From Allomyces macrogynus ATCC 38327 (lineage: Eukaryota; Blastocladiomycota; Blastocladiomycetes; Blastocladiales; Blastocladiaceae): DNA of 64,000 nt. The stretch lies in contig GG745329.1 in NCBI GenBank assembly GCA_000151295.1, positions 1,412,654 through 1,476,653 of the forward strand. The letters are read 5' to 3'. This document shows, one piece after another, positions 51,412 to 63,800 of this stretch. A program made the position numbers and the translations under genes. The first letter of the stretch is position 1. Each line of letters begins with the position of its first letter. The notes under the pieces were generated by a model that was given only the letters and a program-made list of their open reading frames with translations, was not told the origin of the DNA and searched no databases.

Positions 51412-51762
51412 GAGGGCGGACGGTGTACGAGAATATCTGACGGCATTGGGAAAAACTTGGAGCGGAGAGGTAGTGGTGGACAGATATCACGGAAGTAGCT
51501 TAATATCGTCCCTTTTTCCGTGGCGCGTGTGTCGCTGAGAACCATGTTCACGTCAAACATCAAAGTTGTGTGCTGGATGTGATGCGTGTCTTTACCATTC
51601 CAACGTCAAACAGTCAGCCCGCGCCAGTTCCGTTTATCATGCTCAACACCCTGCGTTGCAACGACCGTGCTGAGCCGATTCATTCGCCGCTTTCACCAAC
51701 GCCACGGGCAGGCTGGCCCTTGACTTCAAGTAGTCTGTCGCCAGCAGGTCCGAAGCACAAGC
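51412..51762. other. Intergenic region between array copies D and E
   Basis: About 350 bp, no gene. Contains the shared upstream motif at 51645-51661. The segment at 51480-51500 (gacagatatcacg) also occurs after copy A at 44666-44678, so the 3' flank was duplicated with the gene. Confidence 0.5.
51645..51661 (+). promoter_or_regulatory. Array upstream motif (copy E)
   Basis: Sequence aacaccctgcgttgcaa, about 100-118 bp before the copy E ATG. Confidence 0.6.
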
Positions 51763-52047
51763 ATGGCCAGGCTGCAGTTCATTTCCGCGGACCCACTGCA
51801 CGAACTCGCCGTCTTGTCCCTCGCTGTTCATATTCTCGGCATCATCCTTTTGTGGCTATCGGTTTTCTTGATTGTCAAGGCACTTCACCGGTCCCGCACG
51901 CAGTTCTGGATCGCGTCGTTCATTGGGTGTCTGTGCTTGCCCCACACCGAACCCATCGGGATTGACGTTGTCGCCTCTCGCAGCGTGAGTAAACTTCGTG
52001 TTGATGAGCGCTGGCGGTTTTGGAAGCGGCGCGGGATGGACCGCTGA
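51763..52047 (+). pseudogene. 7TM array copy E, truncated after TM2
   Basis: Begins MARLQFISADPLHELAV, close to copy B, with near-identical DNA around the start codon (cagcaggtccgaagcacaag). It keeps TM1 and TM2 (FWIASFIGCLCLPHTEPIG) but homology stops abruptly near 51963, where unrelated sequence begins and the frame ends at 52047. The PAEP motif is altered to PHTEP. No downstream exons follow before copy F. Confidence 0.8.
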
Positions 52048-52560
52048 ATCGAGTTGAGTGCCCGGATAAATATCAGCGGTCCTGTCTGGCTGTTTGCTTG
52101 ATTTTTGAGCCGTTTGATTTGGTCGCTGCTGATTTTGTTCAGGAAAGCATTCTGGTCAGACTCCACGTACAGGCAACTTTCAGCTGTGGTTGTGTCCTCA
52201 TAAATTGTTGCCAAAGAGTGAAAAAGCAAACACGTTCGGGAGGCAAGCAGCGTACTGTAAGCAACCATCGTGGGAACGCTGGGAACGGGTGCGTGGCGGT
52301 GGGTAGAGCGCCTTTGTGCGTTCTGGCTGCCGCACGCTACCACACGCTGCCATAGTCGCTTCGATCGCTGCGACCCAAGCTCCCCGCTTATCATCTTGAT
52401 CCAACCTTTGCCACTCCGGGACCAGAAGAGCCAAACCCGTCGCGAAAACTTGAGCACGCGACTCGACCTCGATGTGATCTGCCACTTTTGCACCGCAGCT
52501 CACCTGCTCCTGCCGATCCTCGCCCTCCAATCCTGTTTCCTCCGCCGCGAGTTTGCCGCG
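52048..52560. other. Unrelated sequence between copies E and F
   Basis: About 510 bp with no gene recognised. A 200-codon minus-strand frame spans it (51885-52493), but its left part is antisense to copy E and its content looks random. Confidence 0.4.
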
Positions 52561-53841
52561 ATGGGCTGGTTCTACGACCCCAACAACCTCAGCGACCAGC
52601 TGCGCGCGTTCAGCCTGTTCCTGCACTTCTGCGGGATCATTGCGATTATTGTGTTGCTAAAGGAGTGCGTGCCGCAAGCGGTCAAGGGGCGGCAAGTGTT
52701 TTGGATCGTGTCGATGATTGCGTGCCTGTTCTTGCTCGCGACCTCGCTGCTCGAGATTGTCTACACGCTCACGCGCATCTCGCAGTTTACGTGGTTGCCG
52801 TGGCTGAGGATCACGTCGATTGGCGGAGACATTACCGTGCGGTTGGGCACGCTGGATTCAGTGCGCACACGTCGCCGCTCGGTTTGCGATCACCGCCAAG
52901 AGTTTCTCCTCTCCTAGGCTACGCAATCCTCACGACAGTTCGGTTCTGGCGGCTGCGCGCGATCAGCCCTTTCCAGCGGCAATAGTACTTCCCGTACGCG
53001 ACGGCCATTGTCTGGATCGTGCTGCTCGTCTCGCTCGGGTGTGCCTCGGCCGTGCGCGTGCTCAAACAAATGTACGGTAACCACGTACCCGTGCCCGAGG
53101 ACCGGGTGAACGCGCGGCAGGGCGAGCAGGTGTTGAGCTTCATCGCGTTCCTGATCGTGCAGCTCTTCAACCTGGCCGTCACGTGCTCTTCTACCAATTT
53201 GTTACCAAGAACCTCGACATGCTGCGCGGGTCGACAAAGCAGTCGACGCAGGACGGTGGGTCCGAGTCGGGGTGGTGCAGCCGGAATGGCAGCGGCGGGG
53301 ACGACCTTGCTGGCGACCGCGAAGAGCGCGAAAAAGGGCATTTCGGCGTCGGAGAAAGCGTGCGTTTGGTTCTTGCCGATCCCGAAACAGCGACGATGTC
53401 TGACTTGATGGTGGCTGCCTCATAAACAGCCGCCGCGAAGTGATTCTGTCGTTCCCGCCGCCCGTCGCAGTCGACATTGCCTACCTGATCGCACTCATTG
53501 TCTCCATGATCAGCGCCAACACGGCGGGGATCACGCACATGGTCGTGACACTGAACCGGTTTGCGCCAACCGTCGAGGCTGTGATATTCTTTGTCTTCTC
53601 CATCAAGCAGACGCGCAAGCTCGTGCGGTCGAACAACGCCAAGTCGGGGTTGGCCACGTCGCCGTCGACGTCGGCGCTCGTGCACGGCGGCACAAGGGCG
53701 AGTATGAGTGCATCGGCCACGGTTTCGGCCAGTGCTTTACCGCTGGCGAACGTGTGCGTGGCCGCGGCGGGCGCGCCGCCGGCCGGCAAGGTTGGGGGCG
53801 AGTCGTTTATGGCAGCGGACGTCAAAAAGCCGCTTGGTTGA
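52561..53841 (+). pseudogene. 7TM array copy F, disabled by a stop and a frameshift
   Basis: Resembles the minus-strand member at 34055 more than copies A-D: MGWFYDPNNLSDQLRAF, FWIVSMIACLFLLATSLLEI, then after a gap YAILTTVRFWRL. Defects: intron 1 would need a GC donor (ttgg|gcacgc) where all other copies have GT; TAG at 52983-52985 interrupts FQRQ/YFPYATAIVW; and near 53178 a one-base loss shifts AVT out of frame with LFYQFVTKNLDML. The TM6-TM7 exon remains open (LIALIVSMISANTAGITHMVV, NRFAPTVEAVIFFVFSI, TRKLVRSNN) to a stop at 53841. Could be a recent pseudogene or contain sequencing errors. Confidence 0.75.
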
Positions 53842-54872
53842 TGGTGACTTGGGAGCACTCTTGGTGGAGCGGACTGAGACGGCTGAATGAAACGGTTTGG
53901 GCATGGTAAGTGCTGGGTGAAACCCTGATGTATACTTTTAAAATCAAAAGATAGTAGCTTTTTTCCGCCAGCGGCCGGCGCGGACCCCTTTCGTGTCCGT
54001 CCGTCTGCTCACCACCTCGTTGCATTTCTCCTCGCCTGATCCAAACCACCTGCCCGCACAACGCTACCGGCGGGACGGGTGGGCGGCCGGTAGGCCGCGT
54101 AGGTGGTTCTGGTGGTGGTGGTGCGTATCCCGCACGTCGTCGTCGTGAACACGGCCAGGGTTTCACTCCGCAAGCGAACGCGACCAGAGGCACGGAGGGA
54201 GCGGTAAACAGCACCTACAGCAAGGCACACATCGGCTCGACAGCCGGACTCAGGGCTGCACCCACGTCTCGCGGCGGAGGGTGGTGACACACCAATGATA
54301 TGCACGTGAGAATGCGAGACGTGCCGATGAGCGAACGAGCGAGAGTCCGAAGCAAGCAGTCGCCAGGCGGCCGAGCTGCCGCGGCCGCTCCTGCTGATTT
54401 CCATCACCCATCCACCATCCGCACCTCGTCGTGCCCGCCACTCCGCGCATTTGTGCGGGAAGCGCCCCTCCTCTATCCCGGCCGCTTTCCCCGCCGTTCT
54501 TGCGGCCACCGCACCTCTACCACGCTCCGTCGCGCTGGCCGCGACTGAGTTCGTCTTCCCGACGATCCGGCGCTCCACCTTGCCTCTCCACCTGCTGCTG
54601 ACCGCTCTCAGCGGCCGTGGCCCCTCTCGACCAACGCGACCCGCTCGCCCTCTCCTTACCCCGCCCCTGCTGGCCAGGGCGCGCCGCATTTGTCGTTCCG
54701 CCGCCGCATTCACGCTCGTCAACGCCGTTCCCCTGATTGCACTCGTCTATCTCTCAGCCGTTTTTTGATCCACTCACCCGACCAATCTCGCTTCGTGATC
54801 GACGCGAAGCTCGCCGCCGATCCGCACCTGTCCCCCGTCCTGCCACGGCCTCCGCCACCCGTCTTCACCACC
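53842..54872. other. Intergenic region upstream of the dynein gene
   Basis: About 1 kb with no supported gene; a 237-codon minus-strand frame (54009-54722) is Arg/Ala-rich and has no domain. The CT-rich segment 54590-54870 is probably the dynein 5' flank and leader. Confidence 0.45.
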
Positions 54873-57800
54873 ATGGCCGACGCAGTACCATCATTACGCA
54901 GCGGTGCCGAGCGCGGCTCCACCAACAACCTGGCCCTTGGCGGCGACGAGCAGGCCAAGAAAAAGGCCGCGGCCGCGGCCGCGCAGGCCAATGCCATTGA
55001 AAAGCGGCGCGCGAACCTCGACGCGCGTCACCGCGCCCTGCTCGACAAGTTTGCCGAATTGGTCGGCGAAAAGTCGGCGACGCTCGAGGCGAGTTTTTTG
55101 CTCGGGACCAAGATCGAAGTCGTCAACGAGTTTTTCCGCGAGGGCGGGATTCGCCGCGTCCTCTTCTTCTGGAAGAAGGTACGGTGCCGTGAGCCATACC
55201 TGTCCTGCCGTCCCAGTCGCTCACGCACGCGAACGGTGCAAAATAGGAAGAGCTCTCCAAGTCGACGGCGGCATCAAAGTACCAGCTGATTGTCACCGAC
55301 GGCGTGCGCGACGCGATTGGCGGCATGGGCTGCTTCTTTGTGCGCACCTCGACCAAGGCCATCACCGTCGCCAACTTGGCCACCGATGTCGCGTTTGGCG
55401 TCATCAACAACTCGATTCTGCCCTCGCTCGCGACCGTGGTCAAGCATGTCATTTTGCCGACACTACGGGCGCAGGTACGGCCTGTATACTCTGCCCACCA
55501 AAACTCTTCAACTCACTTCACCGCGCGCTACCGTGCTGCCCACCACGTAGGAGTACTGGGGCGAGTTGAGCAAGCAGAACAAGGGCGAGGGCACGGCCGA
55601 CTTCATCGAGTCGCTGCAGCAGTTTGTCTCCGAGGTCGAGGTAGCCATGGTCAATCTCAAGGACTCGGTGCAACTCACGCCCGTCTCGGTCTCGCTCGAT
55701 GCCTACGCGTCGCCCGCCGACTACCTGAACGCGATCCACGACCCGGCGCTGATCAACGCCCTCGAGGCCGTCGTAACCGAATGGTGTAAGCAGATTGAGC
55801 AGGTGCTCGCCGAGTCAGAGCAGATGCGCAAGGAGGCCGACGATATTGGACCCAACGCCGAGCTCGCGCACTGGAAGGCGCGCATGGTCAAGTTCAACTC
55901 GATCACCGACCAGCTCAAGACGCCCATGTGCAAAAAGGTCATTGGTATTTTGAACGCCGTCAAGTCGCGCGCATTGCTCAGGGCGTGGAAGGACCTCGAC
56001 AACCGCGTGACCGATGCTGCCAACGAGTCCAAGGTGCGTCTTCCTCTATTGCCCGCTCCGCGGCATCTGCGCCCTTCGCTCTGTTGCTCACTCATACCAC
56101 GTCGCATCAATAGGACAACGTCAAGTACCTCTACGCACTCGAGCGTTTCTGCGAGCCGCTCTACCGGTCGGACCCCGTCGGCATGATTCCGGCGATCCCG
56201 GGCCTGATCAACGCAATCAAGATGATCTACAGCATCTCGCGCTACTACAACACGTCGGAGCGCATGACGTCGCTGTTTGTCAAGATCACGAACCAAATGA
56301 TCACGTCGTCTAAGGAGTACATTTACCGCGACGGCGGCGCCAAGCTGTGGGAGCAGGACCGGCCGACGCTGCTGCGCAAGCTCACCGAGTGCATTCAGCT
56401 CAACGAGGCCTACCAAAAGCACTTCCACGAGACGAAGCGCAAGCTGCAAGAGACCAAGTCGGAAAAACAGTTCGACTTTTCGGAAATGTACATTTTCGGC
56501 AAGTTCGACGCGTTCTGCAAGCGCATCCAAAAGGTCGTCGACATGTTCTCGGTCATTGACAAGTTTGTCAAGCTCGAGTCGCTCGGCGTCGAGGGCATGG
56601 ACAACATCTTGAAACGGTTCAACAACATTGTCACGTCGATGCAGCGCAAGCCCTACGACATTCTCGACCACCGCAAGATGGAGTACGACCTCGACTACAA
56701 TGCCTTCAAGAAGCAGATTGCCGACCTCGAGGGCGACTTGCAGCAGTTTATCGACAACTCGTTTGACCGGTTGTCGAACACGGAGCAGGCGCTCATTTTG
56801 CTTGAAAAGTTTGCCGAAATTCGCGGTTTACAGCTCGACCTCGAGTCCAAGCAGTACGCCGTCTTCCAGCAGTACACGAAGCGTGACCTCGAAGGCATTC
56901 GCAAGCTCTACCAGAAGAACAAGGACGCTCCTCCGATTCCGCGCAACACGCCGCCGGTCGCGGGCGCGATCGCGTGGGCACGGCAGCTTTACCGGCGCAT
57001 TGAGCGGCCCATGGTGTTTTTCACGGAGCACACGAACGTGCTGGCGCTGCCTGACGCGAAAAAGCACGTCAAGAATTACAACCGCATTGCGCGCGCGCTC
57101 ATCGAGTTTGAAATGCTCTACCACCAGGCGTGGCTCGGCACGATTGACCAGGCGAAAGTCGGGCTGCAGGCGACGCTGCTCGTGGCCGATCCGGCGGGCA
57201 ACTTGTTTGTCAATTTCGACCCGCAGATCTTGCAGCTCATCAAGGAGACCAAGCACATGCAGCGCATGGGGCTCGAGGTGCCCGAGTCGGTCGCGTCGCT
57301 TGCCGCCAAGGAGCGGTACTTCAAGGGCATCTACATGGACCTGTGCGCCGTCTTGCAGGCCAAGCGCGCGATTGTCGATAGGATCCCGCCGATCTTGAAG
57401 GACGCGACGGCGCCGCACGTGCACGTGCTCGACAAGACGCTCGCGCCGGGGCTCGTGTCGCTGACGTGGAGCTCGATGAACCTCGAGGGGTACATTGCCA
57501 ACTGCAACGCGCAGATTGCCAAACTCGACGAGCTGATTGTCAAGGTGCTCGACATTGCTACGTGCCGGATCGCCGTCGGTCTGCGCAAATTGACGGAAAT
57601 GCAGCTGTGCGATATTCCGGGCGAGACCGAGCAGTGGACGCTCGAGCAGTTCCTCGACAAGACCGACAAGCGGTGCGCGTCGGTCGTGCAGCTGATCAGC
57701 AACCGCAGCAATTTGGTCGAGAACGCGACGCGCGACATGATTGCCGAGCTGCAGACGGGTATGCCCGAGAACCTCGTCAAGGGCGACTTGCGATTCTCGT

Positions 57801-60800
57801 ACGAAAAGGTCTACTTCCATTTCAACTTGCAGAATTTCGATGCGCTCGTGCAGGCGACCAAGGGGTCGCTCGATATTCTCAAGTCGCGGCTTGGCAACTA
57901 CGCGTCGACGCAGTACGGCAAGTCGGCGCAGCAAAAGCCCTTCTTCAAGGCCGAGCTCGTGCTGCTGATCCCGAACGTGGTCCTGCAGCCCAAGCTCGAG
58001 GATATTCAGTCGGCGCTCAACAAGGCGGCGGTCATGGTTGCCGAGGTCTCGAAGCGGCTGCAGCTTGCGTGGCGCAAGTACCTCGAGGACCCGGCCGACG
58101 TGCACGTGGCCAAGTCGCCCGAGGAGACGGCGCAGGTCGCCAACAACAAGGACGTGTCGAAGATTGCCGTCATGCTGTCGTCGGCGGTCAACTCGATGAA
58201 GAAGGACCTCGAGGCGCACCGCGAGCAGTTTGCTCGGTTCGACTTACTGTGGAAGGAGGACAAGACCGACACGATCCACAAGTTTTTGGAGTCGAATCCG
58301 GCGATTGCCGACTTCGAGGCCGAGATCAACCGCTACGAGATGATCGAGCGCGAGATTGTCGAGATTCCGCTCACGACGCAGATTGGCCTCCTCTCCGTGT
58401 CGTCGGAGCCGCTCAAGCTGGCGCTCACGACCGAGACCAAGGAGTGGAAGCACGCCTACGGGCTCAACTTGAACCGCAAGGTCAAGCAGGACATGGAGGA
58501 GCTGATTGGCTACATGGAAAAGCAGTCACTCAAGCTCTCGCGCAAGACATCCGATATCGACGACTTGCGGCTCGCGGTCACGACGCTCTCGGAGATTCGC
58601 GAGACCGAGGTCGACATTGACATGAAAGTGCAGCCGATCGAAGAGGCCTACCAGCTGCTCACCAAGCACGGCATCACCGTGTCCAAGGAGGAGACGGAAA
58701 TGGTCGATTCGCTGCGATACTCGTGGAAGAAACTCAAGTCGCTCGTGATCGAGGTGCAGGCCAACTTGTCGCTGATTCAGCCCAAGTTCAAGGCCGACTT
58801 GATTTCGGCCGTGCAAAAGTTCACGCAGGACGTTGACGCGTTCACAGTCGAGTACACGGAGAACGGGCCCATGGCCGGCAACATCCCGCCCAAGACGGCG
58901 TCAGAGCGGCTCAATGTCTTCCAGCGCGCGTTCGACGAACTCAACCGCAAGTGGGAGACGTATTCCGCGGGCGAGGAGCTGTTTTGCTTGCCGGTCACGC
59001 CGTTCCCGACGCTCGTGCGCGTGAAAAAGGAGCTCAAGCTACTGCAGAACCTGTATTCGCTCTACACGGACGTGCTCGAAAAGCGCACGAGCTACTACGA
59101 GATGCTCTGGTCCGAGGTCGACTTCCAACGCATTACCAACGAGGTGGCCGACTTCCAGAACAAGATCAAGAAGCTGCCAAAGGCCATCAAGGACTGGGAC
59201 GCGTTCATGGAGCTCAAGAAAATCGTCGACGACCTGACCGACGTGGTGCCGCTGCTCGAAATGATGAGCCACAAGGCCATTCAGAAGCGGCACTGGGACG
59301 CGATCATGAAATTGACCAAGACAGAGTTCAACCTCGACCCGGAAATGTTCTACCTGCGCAACCTGCTCGAGGCGCCGCTGCTCAAGTACCGCGAGGACCT
59401 CGAGGACACGTGCACGGCTGCCGTCAAGGAGGCCGACATTGAGGTTAAGCTCAAGCAGGTGATTGCCGATTGGGAGGACCGGTCGTTTGTGTTTGCCGGG
59501 TTCAAGACGCGCGGCAATTTGATTCTCAAGCCGGCGTCGACGTCCGAGATCATCTCGGCCATGGAGGACTCGCTCATGACGCTTGCGTCGCTCATGTCGA
59601 ACCGGTTCAACGGCCCGTTCAAGCCCGAGATTCAGCAGTGGGTCTACAACCTGAGCACGGCGTCGGAGGTGATCGAGAGCTGGCTCGCCGTGCAGAACCT
59701 GTGGATCTACCTCGAGGCCGTGTTTGTCGGCGGCGATATCGCCAAGCAGATGCCCAAGGAGGCCAAGCGGTTCCAAAATATTGACAAGTCGTGGTGCAAG
59801 ATCATGGGTTCGGCCAACGAGAACCCGAACGTGATCAAATGCTGCGTGACCGACGAGGCCATTCGCAACTTGTTGCCGCACATGACCGAGCAGCTCGAGC
59901 TGTGCCAAAAGTCGCTGTCGGGCTACCTCGAGTCGAAGCGCGCCGTGTTCCCGCGCTTCTACTTTGTCTCGGACCCGGCGCTTCTCGAGATTCTCGGGCA
60001 AGCGTCCGACTCGCACACGATCCAGGCGCATCTAAAGTCGGTCTTCGACAACGTGAATGCCGTCACGTTCCACGAAAAGGAGTACGACAAGATCATTGGG
60101 CTCGAGTCGTCGGAGAGCGAAAAGGTGCCGCTGAGCAAGCCGATCATGGCCGCGGGCAACGTCGAGGTGTGGCTCGGCGTGCTGCTCAAAGCGATGCAGG
60201 TCTCGATCAACGACGTGATCCGCGAGGCCGCGATTCGCATGAACAGCATGCCGCTCACCAAGTTCCTCGACGACTACCCGGCGCAGATTGGCCTGCTGTG
60301 CCTGCAAATTGGGTGGACGACCATGTCCGAGGAGGCGCTCGCCGCGTCCAAGTCGGACAAGAAGAAGATGGCCGCGACCAACCAAAAAGTCACCGACATT
60401 CTCAACACGCTCATCGAGGTCACGACCAAGGAGCTAAGCAAAATGGACCGCGTCAAGTACGAGACCTTCATTACGATCCAGGTGCACCACCGCGACGTGT
60501 TTGAAAAGCTGCTCAAGTCGCACGTCAAGTCGCCCGATGATTTCGAGTGGCTCAAGCAGTGCCGCTTCTATTGGCGCGAGACCAAGGACGCTTGCATTGT
60601 CTCGATCACCAATTTCGACTTCCGGTACCAGTGCGAGTACCTCGGATGCACGGATCGGCTCGTCATCACGCCGCTCACGGATCGGTGCTACATTACGCTT
60701 GCACAGGCGCTCGGCATGTCGCTCGGCGGCTCGCCCGCTGGGCCCGCTGGCACAGGCAAAACAGAAACGACCAAGGATCTCGGTAAGGCGCTCGGCAAGT

Positions 60801-63800
60801 GGGTCGTCGTCTTCAACTGTTCGGACCAAATGGATTACCGTGGGCTCGGCCGTATCTACAAGGGGCTCGCGCAGTCGGGCTGCTGGGGCTGCTTTGACGA
60901 GTTCAACCGCATCGAGTTGCCCGTGCTCAGTGTCGCTGCGCAGCAGATTGGGTGTGTCTTTGCCGCGCGCAAGGAACGCAAGACGCATTTCGTGTTCACG
61001 GACGGCGAAACGGTCGAGCTGAACCCAGAGGTCGGCATGTTCATCACCATGAACCCGGGCTACGCCGGCCGTGTCGAGCTGCCCGAGAACCTCAAGGTGC
61101 ATTTCCGCTACGTCGCCATGATGGTGCCCGACCGGCAAATCATTATTCGCGTCAAGCTGGCCGGGTGTGGTTTCATCCAAAACATCATTCTCGCCAAGAA
61201 GTTCTTTGTGCTCTACCGGCTCTGCGAGGAGCAGCTGTCCAAACAGGTGCACTATGATTTCGGGCTGCGCAACATTCTCTCGGTGCTGCGCACGTGCGGG
61301 TCCGTCAAGCGTGCCAACCCCGAGGATTCGGAGCACATGATTATCATGCGCGTGCTGCGCGACATGAATCTGAGTAAGCTCGTCGACGAGGATGAGGCGC
61401 TGTTCCTGTCGCTCGTCAACGACCTGTTCCCGGGTCTCTCGGCCAAGAAGGGCAGTTACCCGAACGTCGAGACGGCAATCGACCAGCAGCTGGCCGAGTC
61501 GGGGCTCGTGTCGCACCCGCCGTGGGTGCTTAAGGTCATTCAGCTCTACGAGACGGCCAAGGTGCGCCACGGGATCATGGTGCTCGGGCCAACGGGCACG
61601 GGCAAGACCAAGTGCATCCACACGCTGCTCAAGGCCATGACGGCGTGCGGCGAGCCGCATAAGGAAGTGCGCATGAACCCAAAGGCCATCACCGATTACC
61701 AAATGTTTGGCCGCCTCGATGTCGCGACCAACGACTGGACGGACGGCATCTTCTCGTCGCTCTGGCGCAAGACGCTCAAGAAGAAGGGCGAGATTGTGTG
61801 GATTGTGCTCGATGGGCCCGTCGATGCCGTGTGGATTGAGAACTTGAACTCGGTGCTCGACGACAACAAGTGTCTAACGCTCGCCAACGGCGATCGCTTG
61901 CCCATGTCGCCGGCGTGTAAGCTCGTCTTCGAGGTGCACTCGCTGCGCAACGCGTCGCCTGCCACGGTGTCACGGTGTGGTATGATTTACATTGGCATCA
62001 CGGCCTTGACGTGGGACATTTACGTGCAGGCGTGGTACAAGACGCGCGCGCCGGGCGAGGTGGGCGTGCTCGAGCCGCTCTTCAACATGTCGTTTGGCTC
62101 GACGCTCAACTATATTTACCATGAGTTGCACCCGAAAATGACCATGCCCAAAAACTCGTTCATCACCAACACGACGCTGCTGCTCAATGGCCTGATCCCC
62201 AAGAACGACTCGGGCAAGACGCTCGCACCCGACTTCCTGGAAAAGCTCTACGTGTTCTCAATGTTCTGGTCGCTCGGGTCGCTGCTCGAGCTCGACGAGC
62301 GCAAGAAGCTGCAAACCTACCTGCTCGAGCACTACCCGAACATGAGCTACCCGCCGCTCGACCCGTCGTCGCAGGACACGTTCTTTGAGTTTTTTGTCAA
62401 CGAGCAGGGCCAGTGGCAGCACTGGCGCGAGCGCGTGCCGGCGTGGGCCTACCCGCAGGACTCGACCCCCGAGTTTTCGTCAATTATCATTCCGACCGTC
62501 GACAATGTGCGCACCGAGTTCCTCGTCGATACGATCGCCAAGCAGGGCAAGTCGGTGCTGTTGATTGGTGAGCCGGGCACGGCCAAGACCGTGACGCTGC
62601 AGCGGTACCTGGCCAAGCTGTCGCCCGACGCGCACTTGTTCAAGATGGTCAACTTCTCGTCGGCGACGACGCCCAACATTTACCAGCGCACCGTCGAGTC
62701 GTACGTCGACAAGCGCATGGGCTCGACTTACGGTCCGCCGGCGGGCAAAAAGATGACCATTTTCATCGACGATATCAACATGCCCGAGATCAACGAGTGG
62801 GGTGACCAGGTCACGGCCGAGATTCTGCGCCAGCTGGTCGAGTACCAAGGATTTTACTCGCTCGACCGGCCTGGTGATTGGACGAGTATTGTCGACTTGC
62901 AGTTCCTCGGCGCCATGATGCACCCAGGTGGTGGGCGTAACGACATTCCGTCGCGCCTCAAGCGTCAATTCGCGGTCTTCAACTGCACGATCCCGTCGGA
63001 CGTGTCGGTAGACAAGATTTTCGGCACGATGCTCGAGGGCCACTTCTCGGCCGCGCGCAAGTTCCCCGAGGACGTGATTGGCATGGCCGGCAAGATTGCG
63101 TCGCTGACGCGTAAGATGTGGCAAATGACCAAGGTCAAGATGCTGCCGACACCCGCCAAGTTCCACTACATTTTCAACTTGCGTGATTTGAGCCGCATCG
63201 TGCAGGGCATGCTCAACACCAAGTCCGAGGTGATCGTCAACGCCAAGATGCTGCTGCACCTGTGGGAGCACGAGTGCTCGCGCGTGCTGCCCGACCGGTT
63301 CACCAACTCTGAGGACATTGATTGGTTCAACAAGACCATGTTCAACTTTATCAACAAGGAGCTCGGCGAGGACATGGCGCAGGCCGTCGCGACGCGTAGC
63401 TACTTTGTCGACTTCATGCGCGACCCGCCGGAACCCGACGACCCTGAGATTGAAATCAACCCCGAGGACTTCAAGATTTACGAGCGCATTCCGTCGTTTG
63501 ACGGGCTGCGCGCGCGCTTGCAAGAGTTCATGAAGCAGTACAACGAGGCGATTCGCGGCGCGAAAATGGACCTGGTGCTGTTCGAGGACGCCATGAAACA
63601 CATTGTGCGCATCTCGCGCATCATCCGCACGCCGCGCGGTAGCGCGCTGCTCGTCGGTGTCGGTGGGTCCGGCAAGCAGTCGCTCACGCGGCTCGCGTCG
63701 TTCATTGCCAAGGCGCAAGTCTTCCAGATCGCCATCTCCAAGAACTACTCGGTGACCAACCTGATGGAGGACCTCAAGAACATGTACAAGGTCGCCGGGT

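Noticed and set aside
51885..52493. 202-codon minus-strand frame between copies E and F
   Set aside because: Part is antisense to copy E and the rest shows no conserved pattern.
43277..53841. Array copies as known microbial rhodopsins
   Set aside because: The retinal-binding lysine and surrounding TM7 motif of rhodopsins are absent; TM7 here is (C/N)RF..LE with no Lys in the helix.
54009..54722. 237-codon minus-strand frame upstream of the dynein gene
   Set aside because: Arg/Ala/Gly-rich composition artefact without recognisable domains.
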